From: Tianweitania populi
Lineage (GTDB): Bacteria; Pseudomonadota; Alphaproteobacteria; Rhizobiales; Rhizobiaceae
Direction of reading: 5' to 3'
Assembly (NCBI RefSeq): GCF_014652875.1
Contig: NZ_BMZQ01000003.1
Span: 1 to 64,000 of the forward strand
DNA length: 64,000 nucleotides
The notes under the pieces were generated by a model. The model did no database searches, was not told the DNA's origin, and was given only the letters and a program-made list of their open reading frames with translations. Position 1 is the stretch's first letter. The number at the start of each line of letters is the position of its first letter. Made by a program: the position numbers and the translations under genes. Shown piece by piece: positions 52,541 to 61,332 of the stretch.

Positions 52541-53482
52541 ATGGCGCGACTCATCTTCACGCGACTGCTGGCGGCAATCCCCGTCATGCTCGTGGTCGCG
52601 ACCTTTGTCTTCCTCCTCCTACGCCTGAGCCCTGGCGATCCAGCTATCGTGATCGCCGGGGAGCATGCCTCACAGCAGCAGATCGAAAGCGTTCGAATGG
52701 CGCTCGGCCTCGACCAGTCGCTGGTAGTCCAATACGTGCTGTGGATGTCGCAAATGGCCAGCGGGGATTTCGGCAACTCCGTGCTTTCCCGACAGCCGGT
52801 CCTGAGCCTTATTGCGGACCGCCTGGAGCCGACCCTAGTCCTTGCCACCGTGACAATCATCCTCACTGTACTGCTTGCGGTTCCGATGGGAGCGATCGCC
52901 GCCTGGAACCGGGACGGTTGGCGTGATCGTGTTGTCATGACCTTCGCAGTGATCGGCTTTTCTGTGCCGAGCTTTGTTATCGGCTACACGCTCGTCCTTT
53001 TGCTTGCGATCAACGCCAAACTTCTTCCGGTCCAGGGATATGTCAGCCCCTTCGCAGATCCGTGGGGAAGCCTGCGCCATGTGATCCTGCCGGCGATCAC
53101 CTTGTCCATCGTCTTCATGGCGCTGATCTCCCGCGTAACACGTGCCAGCATACTGGAAATTCTGGGCGAAGATTTCATTCGCACCGCGCGGGCAAAAGGG
53201 GGGCACGAGAAGCGCATCCTCTGGAAGCATGCCCTGCCCAACGCAGCTGTATCGATCGTGACGGTCATCGGTCTCGGCATCGCCACCCTGATTTCAGGCG
53301 TCGTCGTGACGGAAAGCGTTTTCAACATTCCGGGATTGGGTCGTCTAACCATCGATGCGATCCAGGGACGCGACTACCCGGTCGTGCAGGGGCTGATCCT
53401 CGTCTTCTCCTTCGTCTACGTCCTCATCAACCTGACGATCGACATCATCTATCTGATTGTCGATCCGCGCATCCGGTATTGA
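52541..53482 (+). CDS. Dipeptide/oligopeptide-type ABC importer permease (DppB-like)
   Basis: 313 residues. VATFVFLLLRLSPGDPAIVI near the N-terminus, the EAA loop FIRTARAKGGHEKRILWKHA, and ITVIGLGIATLISGV-like hydrophobic helices identify DppB/OppB. Six membrane spans are expected. 11-base gap to the next permease gene. Confidence 0.92.
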   Translation: MARLIFTRLLAAIPVMLVVATFVFLLLRLSPGDPAIVIAGEHASQQQIESVRMALGLDQSLVVQYVLWMSQMASGDFGNSVLSRQPVLSLIADRLEPTLVLATVTIILTVLLAVPMGAIAAWNRDGWRDRVVMTFAVIGFSVPSFVIGYTLVLLLAINAKLLPVQGYVSPFADPWGSLRHVILPAITLSIVFMALISRVTRASILEILGEDFIRTARAKGGHEKRILWKHALPNAAVSIVTVIGLGIATLISGVVVTESVFNIPGLGRLTIDAIQGRDYPVVQGLILVFSFVYVLINLTIDIIYLIVDPRIRY

Positions 53483-53493
53483 TGGGGTAGGCG

Positions 53494-54369
53494 ATGTCCA
53501 ATACTTCCACGCTCCATCGTTCAACCCCGCCAAGCGGCATCCTAGGACTCGTAGCCCGTGAGCCATTCGTGATGATGGCTCTGGTCATGCTCGGCCTCGT
53601 CATTGGATCGGCAATCTTGGCCAGCTGGATTTCCAGCGCCGATCCTTTGAGCATCAGTCCTCGTTTTCGCTATCGGCTGCCGTCGAGCGAATTTCTATTC
53701 GGCTCGGATCAGTTCGGCCGCGATATCTTCTCCCGTGTTCTGCATGGCGGCCAGATATCCTTGATGGTCGGCTTTCTGTCAGCTGTGCTCGCCGCCTTTT
53801 TCGGCACGCTGGCGGGATTGCTGGCTGGATCGTTCCGGCTGATCGACCAGATCCTCATGCGGGTCATGGATGGCCTGATGGCTATTCCAAACGTGCTGCT
53901 TGCGGTCGCAATCGTCTCGTTGGTAGGGCCCAGCCTCGTGTCGATCGTGGTTGCGATCTGCATTCCGGAGATACCGCGTGTGGCTCGATTGATACGGGCA
54001 ATGGTGCTGACCCTGCGCGAAGAGCCTTATGTCTTCGCGGCCGTCAGCATGTCCATACCGCGCTGGAAGATCCTCCTCAGGCACGTCCTGCCTGGCTGCG
54101 TGGCGCCGCTTGTCGTCCAGTTCTCCTACATGTTCGCCTCCGCCATTCTGTCAGAGGCCGTTCTCGGGTTTCTTGGCGTCGGCTTCCCATCGGAGATACC
54201 AAGCTGGGGCAACGTGATTGCGGAAGGACGCACCGCATTCCAACGCGCACCCTGGTGTATCCTTTTTCCCGGTATCTTCCTGTCCATCACTGTCCTCACC
54301 GTGAATATCCTCGGCGATCGTCTGCGCGATCTGCTCGATCCGCGGATATCAGCAAGCCGCGCCCGTTAG
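53494..54369 (+). CDS. Dipeptide/oligopeptide-type ABC importer permease (DppC-like)
   Basis: 291 residues. SSEFLFGSDQFGRDIFSRVL is the DppC/OppC N-terminal signature, and VFAAVSMSIPRWKILLRHVL is the coupling loop. The C-terminus ends GDRLRDLLDPRIS, usual for DppC. Pairs with the preceding permease. Confidence 0.92.
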   Translation: MSNTSTLHRSTPPSGILGLVAREPFVMMALVMLGLVIGSAILASWISSADPLSISPRFRYRLPSSEFLFGSDQFGRDIFSRVLHGGQISLMVGFLSAVLAAFFGTLAGLLAGSFRLIDQILMRVMDGLMAIPNVLLAVAIVSLVGPSLVSIVVAICIPEIPRVARLIRAMVLTLREEPYVFAAVSMSIPRWKILLRHVLPGCVAPLVVQFSYMFASAILSEAVLGFLGVGFPSEIPSWGNVIAEGRTAFQRAPWCILFPGIFLSITVLTVNILGDRLRDLLDPRISASRAR

Positions 54370-54383
54370 ACTGGATCAGCCCG

Positions 54384-55994
54384 ATGGACGAACCCATTCT
54401 TGAAATCTGCAATCTGTCGATCGGATTGAATGCTCCTGCCGGAAAGGAGGTGGTCGATGACGTCAGCCTTACGGTATGGCGGCGCAAGATCACCTGCCTC
54501 ATAGGAGAATCCGGCTCCGGAAAGTCGGTGACCTCGTCGGCGGTCATGAAGCTTCTCCCCGGAGGGTTGCGCCTGGTGGGGGGACAGATCCTGCTCGACG
54601 GTCACGAGATGACCGGCGCCAACGCAGAACAACTCGCGGATCTGCGAGGGCGTGTTGTTTCAATGGTCTTTCAGGAGCCTTTGACGGCTCTCAATCCCGT
54701 TATGCGGGTCGGCGACCAGATCGGCGAACTCCTCAAGATCCATCGTCCTAAAATGGGCAGCCAGGAAAGAAAACGTCGCATTCTTGAACTCCTTGGCGAC
54801 GTACACCTTCCCGATCCTCCCGCAACGCTGATGGCATTCCCGCATCAATTGTCCGGCGGACAGCGACAGCGCGTGGTCATCGCGATGGCTCTTGCGCTGG
54901 AGCCCGCCCTCATCATCGCAGACGAGCCGACAACGGCGCTCGATGTCACGACGCAGGCTCAAATCCTGAAGCTGTTTCGCGAATTGATGACGCGCCATGA
55001 AAGCGGAATTCTCCTGATAACGCACGATTTCGGCGTCGTCACGGAAGTCGCCGACACCGTCTATGTCATGCAGAATGGACAGGTCGTCGAGCATGGTTCT
55101 GCCGCGGACATCCTCAAGGCGCCGCAGCACCCTTACACGCGCAGCCTGATTGCAGCGGTTCCGAAATATCGGTTTCGTTCTCCCCTGCCGCCGTCCGATA
55201 CGCCGCTTGTTAGCGCCCATGACCTGGAACTGACTTACACGACACGCGGCTTCACTGGTCGCACGCGCCAGGTAAAGGCACTCGACAAAGTCAGTTTCAA
55301 CATCGATCCGGGCGAAGTTCTGGGCGTCGTCGGCGAGTCCGGATCAGGCAAATCGACGCTTGCACGAACGCTGATGCTGTTCGAAACGCCCGATAACGGC
55401 CAGTTGCAGGTGTTCGGCGAAGACGCGACCAAGCTTCGTGGACAAGCCTTGCGCCGCTATCGGGCCGACGTGCAAATGGTCTTCCAGGACCCATTCAAGT
55501 CCTTGAACCCCCGCCGAAAAGTCGGTCTGTCTCTGACGGAGGGCCCTATCGAAAACGGGGTCAGCAAGGCCGAGGCTGTTGGGCGAGCTCATGAGCTTCT
55601 CGATCGTGTCTCCTTGCCGCGCGATGCGATGAACCGCTTTCCGCATGAATTTTCGGGTGGGCAAAGACAACGAATCTGCATCGCCAGAGCATTGGCCATG
55701 CGGCCGCGTCTCGTAATCGCCGACGAGGCTGTTTCAGCACTCGACGTTTCCGTTCAAGCGCAGGTGCTGGCCCTCTTTGAAGGCCTCAAGAATGACTTTG
55801 GGTTCGCGATGCTCTTTATCACCCATGATCTGAGGGTCGCCTCGAACATCTGCGATCGTGTTCTGGTCATGCATCGTGGCCGGGTGGTGGAAGTCGGACC
55901 GACCCAGACCATCTTCACGGCGCCCCAGGCCGCTTACACACGCGAGTTGATCAATGCCATCCCGGGAGAATGGGACCTGACGCCGGCCGCTTGA
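54384..55994 (+). CDS. Double ATPase of a Dpp/Opp-type ABC importer (DppD-DppF fusion)
   Basis: 536 residues from ATG 54384 with two complete nucleotide-binding domains. First: [41 protein letters not shown]. Second: [41 protein letters not shown]. The halves correspond to DppD and DppF of other systems (compare the separate genes at 34848-36834). The second Walker B has Ala for the usual Pro after DE (DEAVSALD), which is common in this class. Confidence 0.92.
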   Translation: MDEPILEICNLSIGLNAPAGKEVVDDVSLTVWRRKITCLIGESGSGKSVTSSAVMKLLPGGLRLVGGQILLDGHEMTGANAEQLADLRGRVVSMVFQEPLTALNPVMRVGDQIGELLKIHRPKMGSQERKRRILELLGDVHLPDPPATLMAFPHQLSGGQRQRVVIAMALALEPALIIADEPTTALDVTTQAQILKLFRELMTRHESGILLITHDFGVVTEVADTVYVMQNGQVVEHGSAADILKAPQHPYTRSLIAAVPKYRFRSPLPPSDTPLVSAHDLELTYTTRGFTGRTRQVKALDKVSFNIDPGEVLGVVGESGSGKSTLARTLMLFETPDNGQLQVFGEDATKLRGQALRRYRADVQMVFQDPFKSLNPRRKVGLSLTEGPIENGVSKAEAVGRAHELLDRVSLPRDAMNRFPHEFSGGQRQRICIARALAMRPRLVIADEAVSALDVSVQAQVLALFEGLKNDFGFAMLFITHDLRVASNICDRVLVMHRGRVVEVGPTQTIFTAPQAAYTRELINAIPGEWDLTPAA

Positions 55995-56111
55995 CGGCTG
56001 TGGGATGCAAAGGACGGATGGTGGCGTTCGTTGCCGCATATTTCCAAAGTCCCCAGGCCGGCTAGCCGTAGCCGCTGATGTCAATTTTGGGCGCAGGGCA
56101 GAAGCAGTTCG

Positions 56112-58115
56112 ATGAAACAGACCATGGACGACCAGGCGCGCACTTTCATCGAAAGATCCACCCTGCTCTTCATTGCATCGCGCAACATCGACGGCGCAAT
56201 GGATGTTTCGCCGCGCGGAGGCCAGCCCTCGGTTCTGCGCTTGCGCGAAGACGGCGCATTGCTCTTGCCCGACTATGTCGGCAACAAGCGGCTCGACACG
56301 ATCGGCAACGTGTTGAGCAACCCTGAAGTAGCTCTGCTCCTCCTCAACCGTGCCTCAAACGCCTATCTCCGCATCTTCGCTCGCGCCACCATTTCTCAGC
56401 AGGACGACGACATCGCTGCCTTCCCGGCCGATGAGAGCAGTCCGCTGACGGTTATCATCCTGCACCCAACCCGGATGGAACTCGTAGCGAGCGAGGCTTT
56501 CGAGGCGAGCGGCTTCTGGGTCGACCAGTCCGGGCTGAAGGCAACGCATGACGTGCTTGCCATCTATGCACGCGACATCCAGTGGCAGACAGACCGCCGC
56601 CGCGACCCGGTACTCTACGATACGGCTTCCGAAAGCCGCCTTCAGCAGTCCGGATTGCGTGAGTTCTACGGTACGCCAAGCCCTGCCGTGCAGAAGAAGG
56701 TCTATGACACGGCCGGACCCGGCTTCATGAATTTCATCGACGAGGCACGTTTCATCGTCTTCGCGCATGAGAGCACGACTGGAGAAATTTCAATTGACCT
56801 GGCTGGCGGTCCGCCATTGCGCCGGGATCCCACAACCAACGCCCAGTCGCTGTTGCTTGACCTCAAACACGAGGGGTCAGGCATCGACGATGCCATGCCG
56901 CACGCCGCTCCATTCGCCATCATTGCAGTCGAGCCAGGCCGCTGCGACAACATTCGCCTGAATGGCGTTTACCGCGAAGTTTCAGCCTCGGCTGAAGGCC
57001 GGCGACAACTCAGCCTTCAGTCGAACGAAATCTTCTTTCACTGCTCGGCGGCGCTGACCAGGTCACGCATCTGGATGGACACACGCCCCGTCGCCTGGAG
57101 CGGCAAGCGCGCCTTTACCTGCGTGGAGCGCCGGCAGGAAAGCCCGGAGGTCGTTTCCTTCACCTTCAGCCCACGCGATCGTGCTCCGATCGGCGCGGCC
57201 GCACCCGGGCAGTTTGTCACCCTTTCCTTGCCTGACGACGCCAAGTCGGCGCGCCAGCGCTGTTATTCGATTTCTTCGGTGCCAAGCGATCAAGCGTTGC
57301 GCATCTCCGTTCGCCGCGTCGGCGATGCAGGCGTCTCGGCTTTGCTGCACGACACCGTGAGGCCCGGAGACATGGTCTTCCTGGGCCCTCCAGGCGGACA
57401 CTTCGTTCTGGACAGCGAACCGATGAAGCCGGTCGTTTTGATCAGCGCCGGTGTTGGTGTCACGCCCCTACTGCCCATGGCCGAGTATCTTGCGAAGGAA
57501 GAGCCCGGGAGAAACGTCTGGTTCGTCCATGCCGCCAAAAATTCCCGGCACCATTTCTTTGCACCGGAGGTTCTGCGCCTCGCCGAGCAAAATCCCGGCA
57601 TTCGCATTCTGACTGCCTATTCGCGCCCCGAAGCCGGTGATAGCGGCCACCACGAAGGCCGGCTTGATGCCGCAGCGGTTGCGCGGCACGTACCGGTCGC
57701 GGAAGCCGACTTCTACATCTGCGGCCCCGAAGCATTCATGTCCTCGTTAAGCGAGGGCCTGATCGAACTGGGCGCATCGCCGTCATCCATTCGCATGGAG
57801 GCTTTCGAGCAGAGCAGTGGCGGCGGCTTCGCGCTGTCTGAGACACAGATGAAACTGCCACCCCGGGAGGTTGTGTTTGCACGCTCCAATAGGCAGGCGA
57901 CGTGGACACCGGAATGCGGCTCGCTGCTCGACTTAGCGCTTGCAAACGACATTGAGGTCCAATTTTCTTGCCGCTCAGGCGAATGCCAGTCCTGCAGCCA
58001 GAAGATGGTCAGCGGTGGTGTGATCTACCCATCTGGAGAAGTCCCGCTGATTGCGCGTGGCCAAGTCCTCCTGTGTCAGTCGATCCCCAAAGGCGACATC
58101 GAGCTAGATTGCTAG
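56112..58115 (+). CDS. PPOX-type flavin-binding protein fused to a ferredoxin reductase and [2Fe-2S] ferredoxin
   Basis: 667 residues. Residues 1-145 are a pyridoxamine-5'-phosphate-oxidase-like split barrel (LLFIASRNIDGAMDVSPRGG). Residues 205-330 look like a second, degenerate split barrel (FIDEARFIVFAHESTTGEIS). Residues 335-565 are an FNR module with FAD motif RCYSISSVPS and NAD site ISAGVGVTPLLPMAEYL. Residues 585-667 are a plant-type ferredoxin with CRSGECQSC and a distal Cys in VLLCQS. It resembles a self-contained flavin redox enzyme. It follows the double ATPase by 117 bases; membership in the same operon is plausible but not certain. Confidence 0.88.
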   Translation: MKQTMDDQARTFIERSTLLFIASRNIDGAMDVSPRGGQPSVLRLREDGALLLPDYVGNKRLDTIGNVLSNPEVALLLLNRASNAYLRIFARATISQQDDDIAAFPADESSPLTVIILHPTRMELVASEAFEASGFWVDQSGLKATHDVLAIYARDIQWQTDRRRDPVLYDTASESRLQQSGLREFYGTPSPAVQKKVYDTAGPGFMNFIDEARFIVFAHESTTGEISIDLAGGPPLRRDPTTNAQSLLLDLKHEGSGIDDAMPHAAPFAIIAVEPGRCDNIRLNGVYREVSASAEGRRQLSLQSNEIFFHCSAALTRSRIWMDTRPVAWSGKRAFTCVERRQESPEVVSFTFSPRDRAPIGAAAPGQFVTLSLPDDAKSARQRCYSISSVPSDQALRISVRRVGDAGVSALLHDTVRPGDMVFLGPPGGHFVLDSEPMKPVVLISAGVGVTPLLPMAEYLAKEEPGRNVWFVHAAKNSRHHFFAPEVLRLAEQNPGIRILTAYSRPEAGDSGHHEGRLDAAAVARHVPVAEADFYICGPEAFMSSLSEGLIELGASPSSIRMEAFEQSSGGGFALSETQMKLPPREVVFARSNRQATWTPECGSLLDLALANDIEVQFSCRSGECQSCSQKMVSGGVIYPSGEVPLIARGQVLLCQSIPKGDIELDC

Positions 58116-58652
58116 AGAGCGGTTCACTGATGATAGTGGCGTTTGGTTTATCACTGTCACCATAGCAGCTGTAAGCTTATGTAAGCTGCCGAGATAGACT
58201 GTTGTTAAGCCTGCACTTAGCGCGTGTTTCCCACAGGGGATGTTCTAAAATTCGTCGGAAAACATATGTTTTTCGCCGCATTAGCGTTCGGCTCCTTTCG
58301 ACCCCGTTGCAGCCATACCTTGTATTCCTAGCGGGTCCAGAAGCGGACATTCGTAGACAGTAGCGTTACCGTTAACTTGAACAAAGCGGGCAGGATGGCT
58401 CATCCAGCGCAACCTCACCACCACTGAGTCATACTAGCCGACCTGTCCAGTGACATGAGGAGTGCTTCAGTGCCAGCCTAGACTGTAAGCCTGAGCTAAT
58501 GATCCATTGGCCCCGTCATGCCTTTGACATGTACAGCGGCTTTCATCAGTCTTGATCCGTACCGACAACAACTACGCGCTGGATCTAGCGGTTGAAGTCT
58601 CGCCGATCGCGAAGCAGGCAGGAACTTCTACAACATGCGTCTTCAGCTTGAT
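58116..58652. other. Intergenic region, no gene
   Basis: 537 bases after the flavoprotein fusion and before the end of the thioesterase gene. No open frame has family motifs. It holds one notable palindrome (58259-58272) and an 8-bp direct repeat TGTAAGCT near 58170-58187. No clear terminator was found. Confidence 0.5.
58259..58272. repeat. 14-bp palindrome AAAACATATGTTTT
   Basis: A perfect palindrome in the middle of a gene-free region. It is not next to a gene start, so an operator role is not supported; it could be an old protein-binding site or part of a decayed element. Confidence 0.4.
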
Positions 58653-59129
58653 CTATTCGGTTTCGGCGCGTGGCGGTTCTACAGGCGGGAGCGAAAACAC
58701 GAGCAGCGTTGAAGTCGCGGTAGCGCATAAACGTCCCGCACCATCGACCAATGCCGCTTCAGCAAACACAACTCGGCGTCCTCTTGACACCACACGCCCT
58801 TCGGCTCTGACGCGACCACTCTTGTCCGACAGCCCGCGAAGGTAGCTGACTTTAAGCTCAAGCGTTGTGTAGCCTTCGTCAGCTGCAAGCTGGCTGTGAG
58901 CCGCGATGCCGCACGCGCTGTCGAGCAGCGTGGCCGCATAGCCGCCATGGACCGAGCCGATGGGGTTGTAGACGCGCCTGTCAGGCTGGCCTTCGAAGAC
59001 GGCCCGGCCGGCGTCTACCTCGACCAGCGAAAAGCCGAGCGTTTCGCCGATTGAGGCAGGCACGCCTGCGCCCAACATGGCCCAAAGCTGAGCAAGCCCA
59101 TCAAGGCGCTTTGTCTCTCTTGCGCTCAT
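58653..59129 (-). CDS. PaaI-family hotdog thioesterase
   Basis: 158 residues. NPIGSVHGGYAATLLDSACG is the PaaI/YdiI hotdog signature near residues 55-74, with LELKVSYLRGL following. These enzymes hydrolyse aryl- or acyl-CoA thioesters. The ATG overlaps the stop of the small upstream gene by 4 bases. A second, related thioesterase gene lies at 60222-60665 on the other side of the TetR gene. Confidence 0.9.
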   Translation of the reverse strand: MSARETKRLDGLAQLWAMLGAGVPASIGETLGFSLVEVDAGRAVFEGQPDRRVYNPIGSVHGGYAATLLDSACGIAAHSQLAADEGYTTLELKVSYLRGLSDKSGRVRAEGRVVSRGRRVVFAEAALVDGAGRLCATATSTLLVFSLPPVEPPRAETE

Positions 59130-59386
59130 GAACGCTGATCCAGCGTTTCCGTAGAGCGGACCTTGGCCGCACCCCGAAGCTTGGCCCGCAGATGATGGAC
59201 GCTGGCATGAACGGGATCGAGCTGGATGCGGACGTCCGCGCTTTGTGCGATCTTGGTCAAGTTTTTCCGCGCTTCAGACGCTGCTAACGGGAACGCAGTG
59301 TCGTGTTCCATCATCGTATGGCGCGACTGTGCGAGACCTTGTTCGTACGCTTCGAATGTCTTCTTGCCTGTCGCGGCTGCAGCCAT
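59126..59386 (-). CDS. Small protein of unknown function
   Basis: 86 residues from ATG 59386, with AAGGGGAGAG directly ahead; the longer frame to 59473 has no such site. The protein is mostly helical and charged (TFEAYEQGLAQSRHTMMEHD) without a recognised domain. It is the first gene of a two-gene operon with the thioesterase and faces the TetR gene across a divergent promoter region. Function unknown. Confidence 0.7.
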   Translation of the reverse strand: MAAAATGKKTFEAYEQGLAQSRHTMMEHDTAFPLAASEARKNLTKIAQSADVRIQLDPVHASVHHLRAKLRGAAKVRSTETLDQRS

Positions 59387-59404
59387 GCCATCTCTCCCCT
59401 TGCA

Positions 59405-59417
59405 ATCATTGGATGAT
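59405..59417. promoter_or_regulatory. Inverted repeat in the TetR/thioesterase divergent promoter
   Basis: ATCAT-TGG-ATGAT is a perfect short inverted repeat just upstream of the small-protein gene. With a TetR gene divergent from it, a TetR operator is plausible. The arms share the ATGAT string with 60191-60206. Confidence 0.35.
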
Positions 59418-59547
59418 GGCTGTAATATATGACTTTCGTTTAGCAAGTGAATCCTCCAGGCGAGCGCGGCCACTCCTAATTCCTACAGCGAATGCGACGC
59501 GTCTGCCTGCCATCTACCCTGCCGTGGGCGATCAAAGAGGCGAGGTT

Positions 59548-60138
59548 ATGAGGTATGATACCGCACACAAGGCGGAGACTCGCGAACGCATCCTGAGGGA
59601 AGCGGCGGCTGCCATCCGTGCCGATGGCGCGGAGCGCGTGGGGATCGCCGCAGTGATGAGCCGTGCCGGACTTACGCATGGTGGATTCTATGCGCACTTC
59701 AAGTCGAAGAACGATCTTCTCGCTCATGCCGTCGACCAGATGTTCGCCGATGCCCAGCCTCATTTGCTGCCCAAGGGTGACGAGGCTGGAGACGGAGAAA
59801 TCCTAGCGACTTTTGTAGACCGTTACCTGTCGATGGCACACCGGGACGCCCGCGAACGCGGGTGTCCGATCCCGATCTTAGCAGGCGAGCTGCACCGGAT
59901 GCCGGCAGCCGCTAGATCCCGTTTCGCGGCCGCGTCATTACGGATGCGCGCTCGGTTGTCGCGGCTTGTGGAGGGCAACGGCATCACCGATTCCCAGGCA
60001 CGTGCCGACGTGGCACTGGCCGAAATGGTTGGTGCTATCAGTCTCGCGCGCATCGCCGATCGCCAGGACGCCGAAAAGCTGCTTGCAAAGACGCGCATCT
60101 CCGTGCGGACCACGTTGGGCCTTCATAGCGAGAGCTAA
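59548..60138 (+). CDS. TetR/AcrR-family transcriptional regulator
   Basis: 196 residues from ATG 59548. The N-terminal HTH is IAAVMSRAGLTHGGFYAHFK, of the subgroup with THGGFYxHF found in many catabolic regulators. KNDLLAHAVDQMF follows, and the C-terminal ligand domain is helical. It lies between two hotdog thioesterase units, each with a short inverted repeat ahead of it, and probably controls both. Confidence 0.92.
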   Translation: MRYDTAHKAETRERILREAAAAIRADGAERVGIAAVMSRAGLTHGGFYAHFKSKNDLLAHAVDQMFADAQPHLLPKGDEAGDGEILATFVDRYLSMAHRDARERGCPIPILAGELHRMPAAARSRFAAASLRMRARLSRLVEGNGITDSQARADVALAEMVGAISLARIADRQDAEKLLAKTRISVRTTLGLHSES

Positions 60139-60190
60139 GATCATCAAGAGTGAAGGGCAACACGCGCCGTGCTTTCCGTCTGCCGTTTAG

Positions 60191-60206
60191 TATGATCGTT
60201 GTCATA
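60191..60206. promoter_or_regulatory. Inverted repeat upstream of the second thioesterase
   Basis: TATGA-TCGTTG-TCATA has perfect 5-bp arms and lies 16 bases before the thioesterase ATG. It is a candidate site for the adjacent TetR protein. Confidence 0.35.
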
Positions 60207-60221
60207 TCATAGGAACCCGAC

Positions 60222-60665
60222 ATGCTTGTTGATGGTCTTTCCACCGCACCCCATGGCCTGAGCCTTCTACAGGCGATCCGAACAGGACGGTCTGCTCGGC
60301 CGCCCGTTGCGGAAACGTTCGATTTCGCGATCGTCGAGCTGGAACCGGGAAGGATCGTTATCGAAACGACGCCACCTGCAACCATGCTCAATCCCGATGG
60401 CGCGATCACTGGCGGATATCCCGCAACTATGCTCGACAGCGCCTGCGGCCTCGCGCTGCAATCGTCACTTGCAGCAGGCCAGAGCTATAAGACACTTGAG
60501 CTGAAGGTTGCCTTCCACCGTGGTCTCTCCGTCGAGAGCGGGCCACTCCGCACCACAGGCGAAACCGTATCCCACGGTCGCCGCGTAGCTTTCACGCGCG
60601 GCGAATTGCACGACCGCAACGGTCGGCTGTGTGCGTCGGCAACGTCGACGCTCCTCGTCCTGTAA
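60222..60665 (+). CDS. PaaI-family hotdog thioesterase (second copy)
   Basis: 147 residues. NPDGAITGGYPATMLDSACG matches the hotdog signature of the copy at 58653-59129, and LELKVAFHRGLSVESG and SATSTLLVL follow in the same places. The two are clearly paralogous. In the signature this copy has ITGGYP where the other has VHGGYA, so the conserved His is replaced by Thr, which may alter or reduce activity. Confidence 0.88.
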   Translation: MLVDGLSTAPHGLSLLQAIRTGRSARPPVAETFDFAIVELEPGRIVIETTPPATMLNPDGAITGGYPATMLDSACGLALQSSLAAGQSYKTLELKVAFHRGLSVESGPLRTTGETVSHGRRVAFTRGELHDRNGRLCASATSTLLVL

Positions 60666-60684
60666 CGTCATCGAAGGCGATGCC

Positions 60685-61246
60685 ATGACCGATCTTCTCG
60701 CCCAGACCTTGGCAGCGCATGGCGGCCTTGACCGCTGGCGCAAGCTGATAAGCTTCACTGCCCATCTCAAGGGCGGAGGTGCGCTGTTCTCCCGCAAAGG
60801 TTTTCCTGACGCGTTCAAAGATGTCCAGGTGCAAGGCCGCTGCCACGAGCAGGAAGCTCGCCATTTTCCGTTCCTGGGGCCAGAGCAGCGTACCGTCGTT
60901 CGACTAGGCTATGCCGCGATCAAGAGTGAGGACGGTAAGGTGCTGCAAGAGCGCCGAAACCCTGCCGATGCTATGCGCACTGACCGACATGCTCAGGGGC
61001 ATGGCTACGGCAAGGAAGCGTTGCGCCTTGTGGCGCAATGGATCGAGCGAACCGACCTTCCGTTACGCATGTCATGGCAAGCGTCAATGTGAAAAATGTT
61101 TGGCCATGCGCTTCAATCTCGGCCGCGGCTTCGCGCCGACGGGAGCCATTGTGGAGGGCCGCTTCGGACCCCGAAACATTCTCATTGCCTCTGTAGAACA
61201 TCTTGCCACCGATCAGCGTAATGGGACATCGACGAGGAGCTTGTAA
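60685..61246 (+). pseudogene. Chimeric remnant: N-terminal hypothetical gene joined to a GNAT fragment
   Basis: From ATG 60685 the frame reads MTDLLAQTLAAHGGLDRWRK and continues about 95 residues like a common rhizobial hypothetical family. From about 60976 it becomes HGYGKEALRLVAQWIE, the acetyl-CoA-binding loop of a GNAT acetyltransferase. The GNAT part then breaks frame at TGA 61090-61092 and continues in another frame as LAMRFNLGRGFAPTG, its C-terminal region. Both parent genes are incomplete, so this is a fusion of two broken genes. Confidence 0.6.
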
Positions 61247-61332
61247 AGGCAGTCCCCAGGCACAGTCAGTGAAACAGCTCGCCTGCATGCTACCAAGCCC
61301 TCTTGTCTGAACGTCACCTCCTCAGGCCGCCG

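Noticed and set aside
58170-58187. 8-bp direct repeat TGTAAGCT in the gap after the flavoprotein fusion
   Set aside because: Two copies only, no relation to gene starts or an insertion sequence; may be chance.
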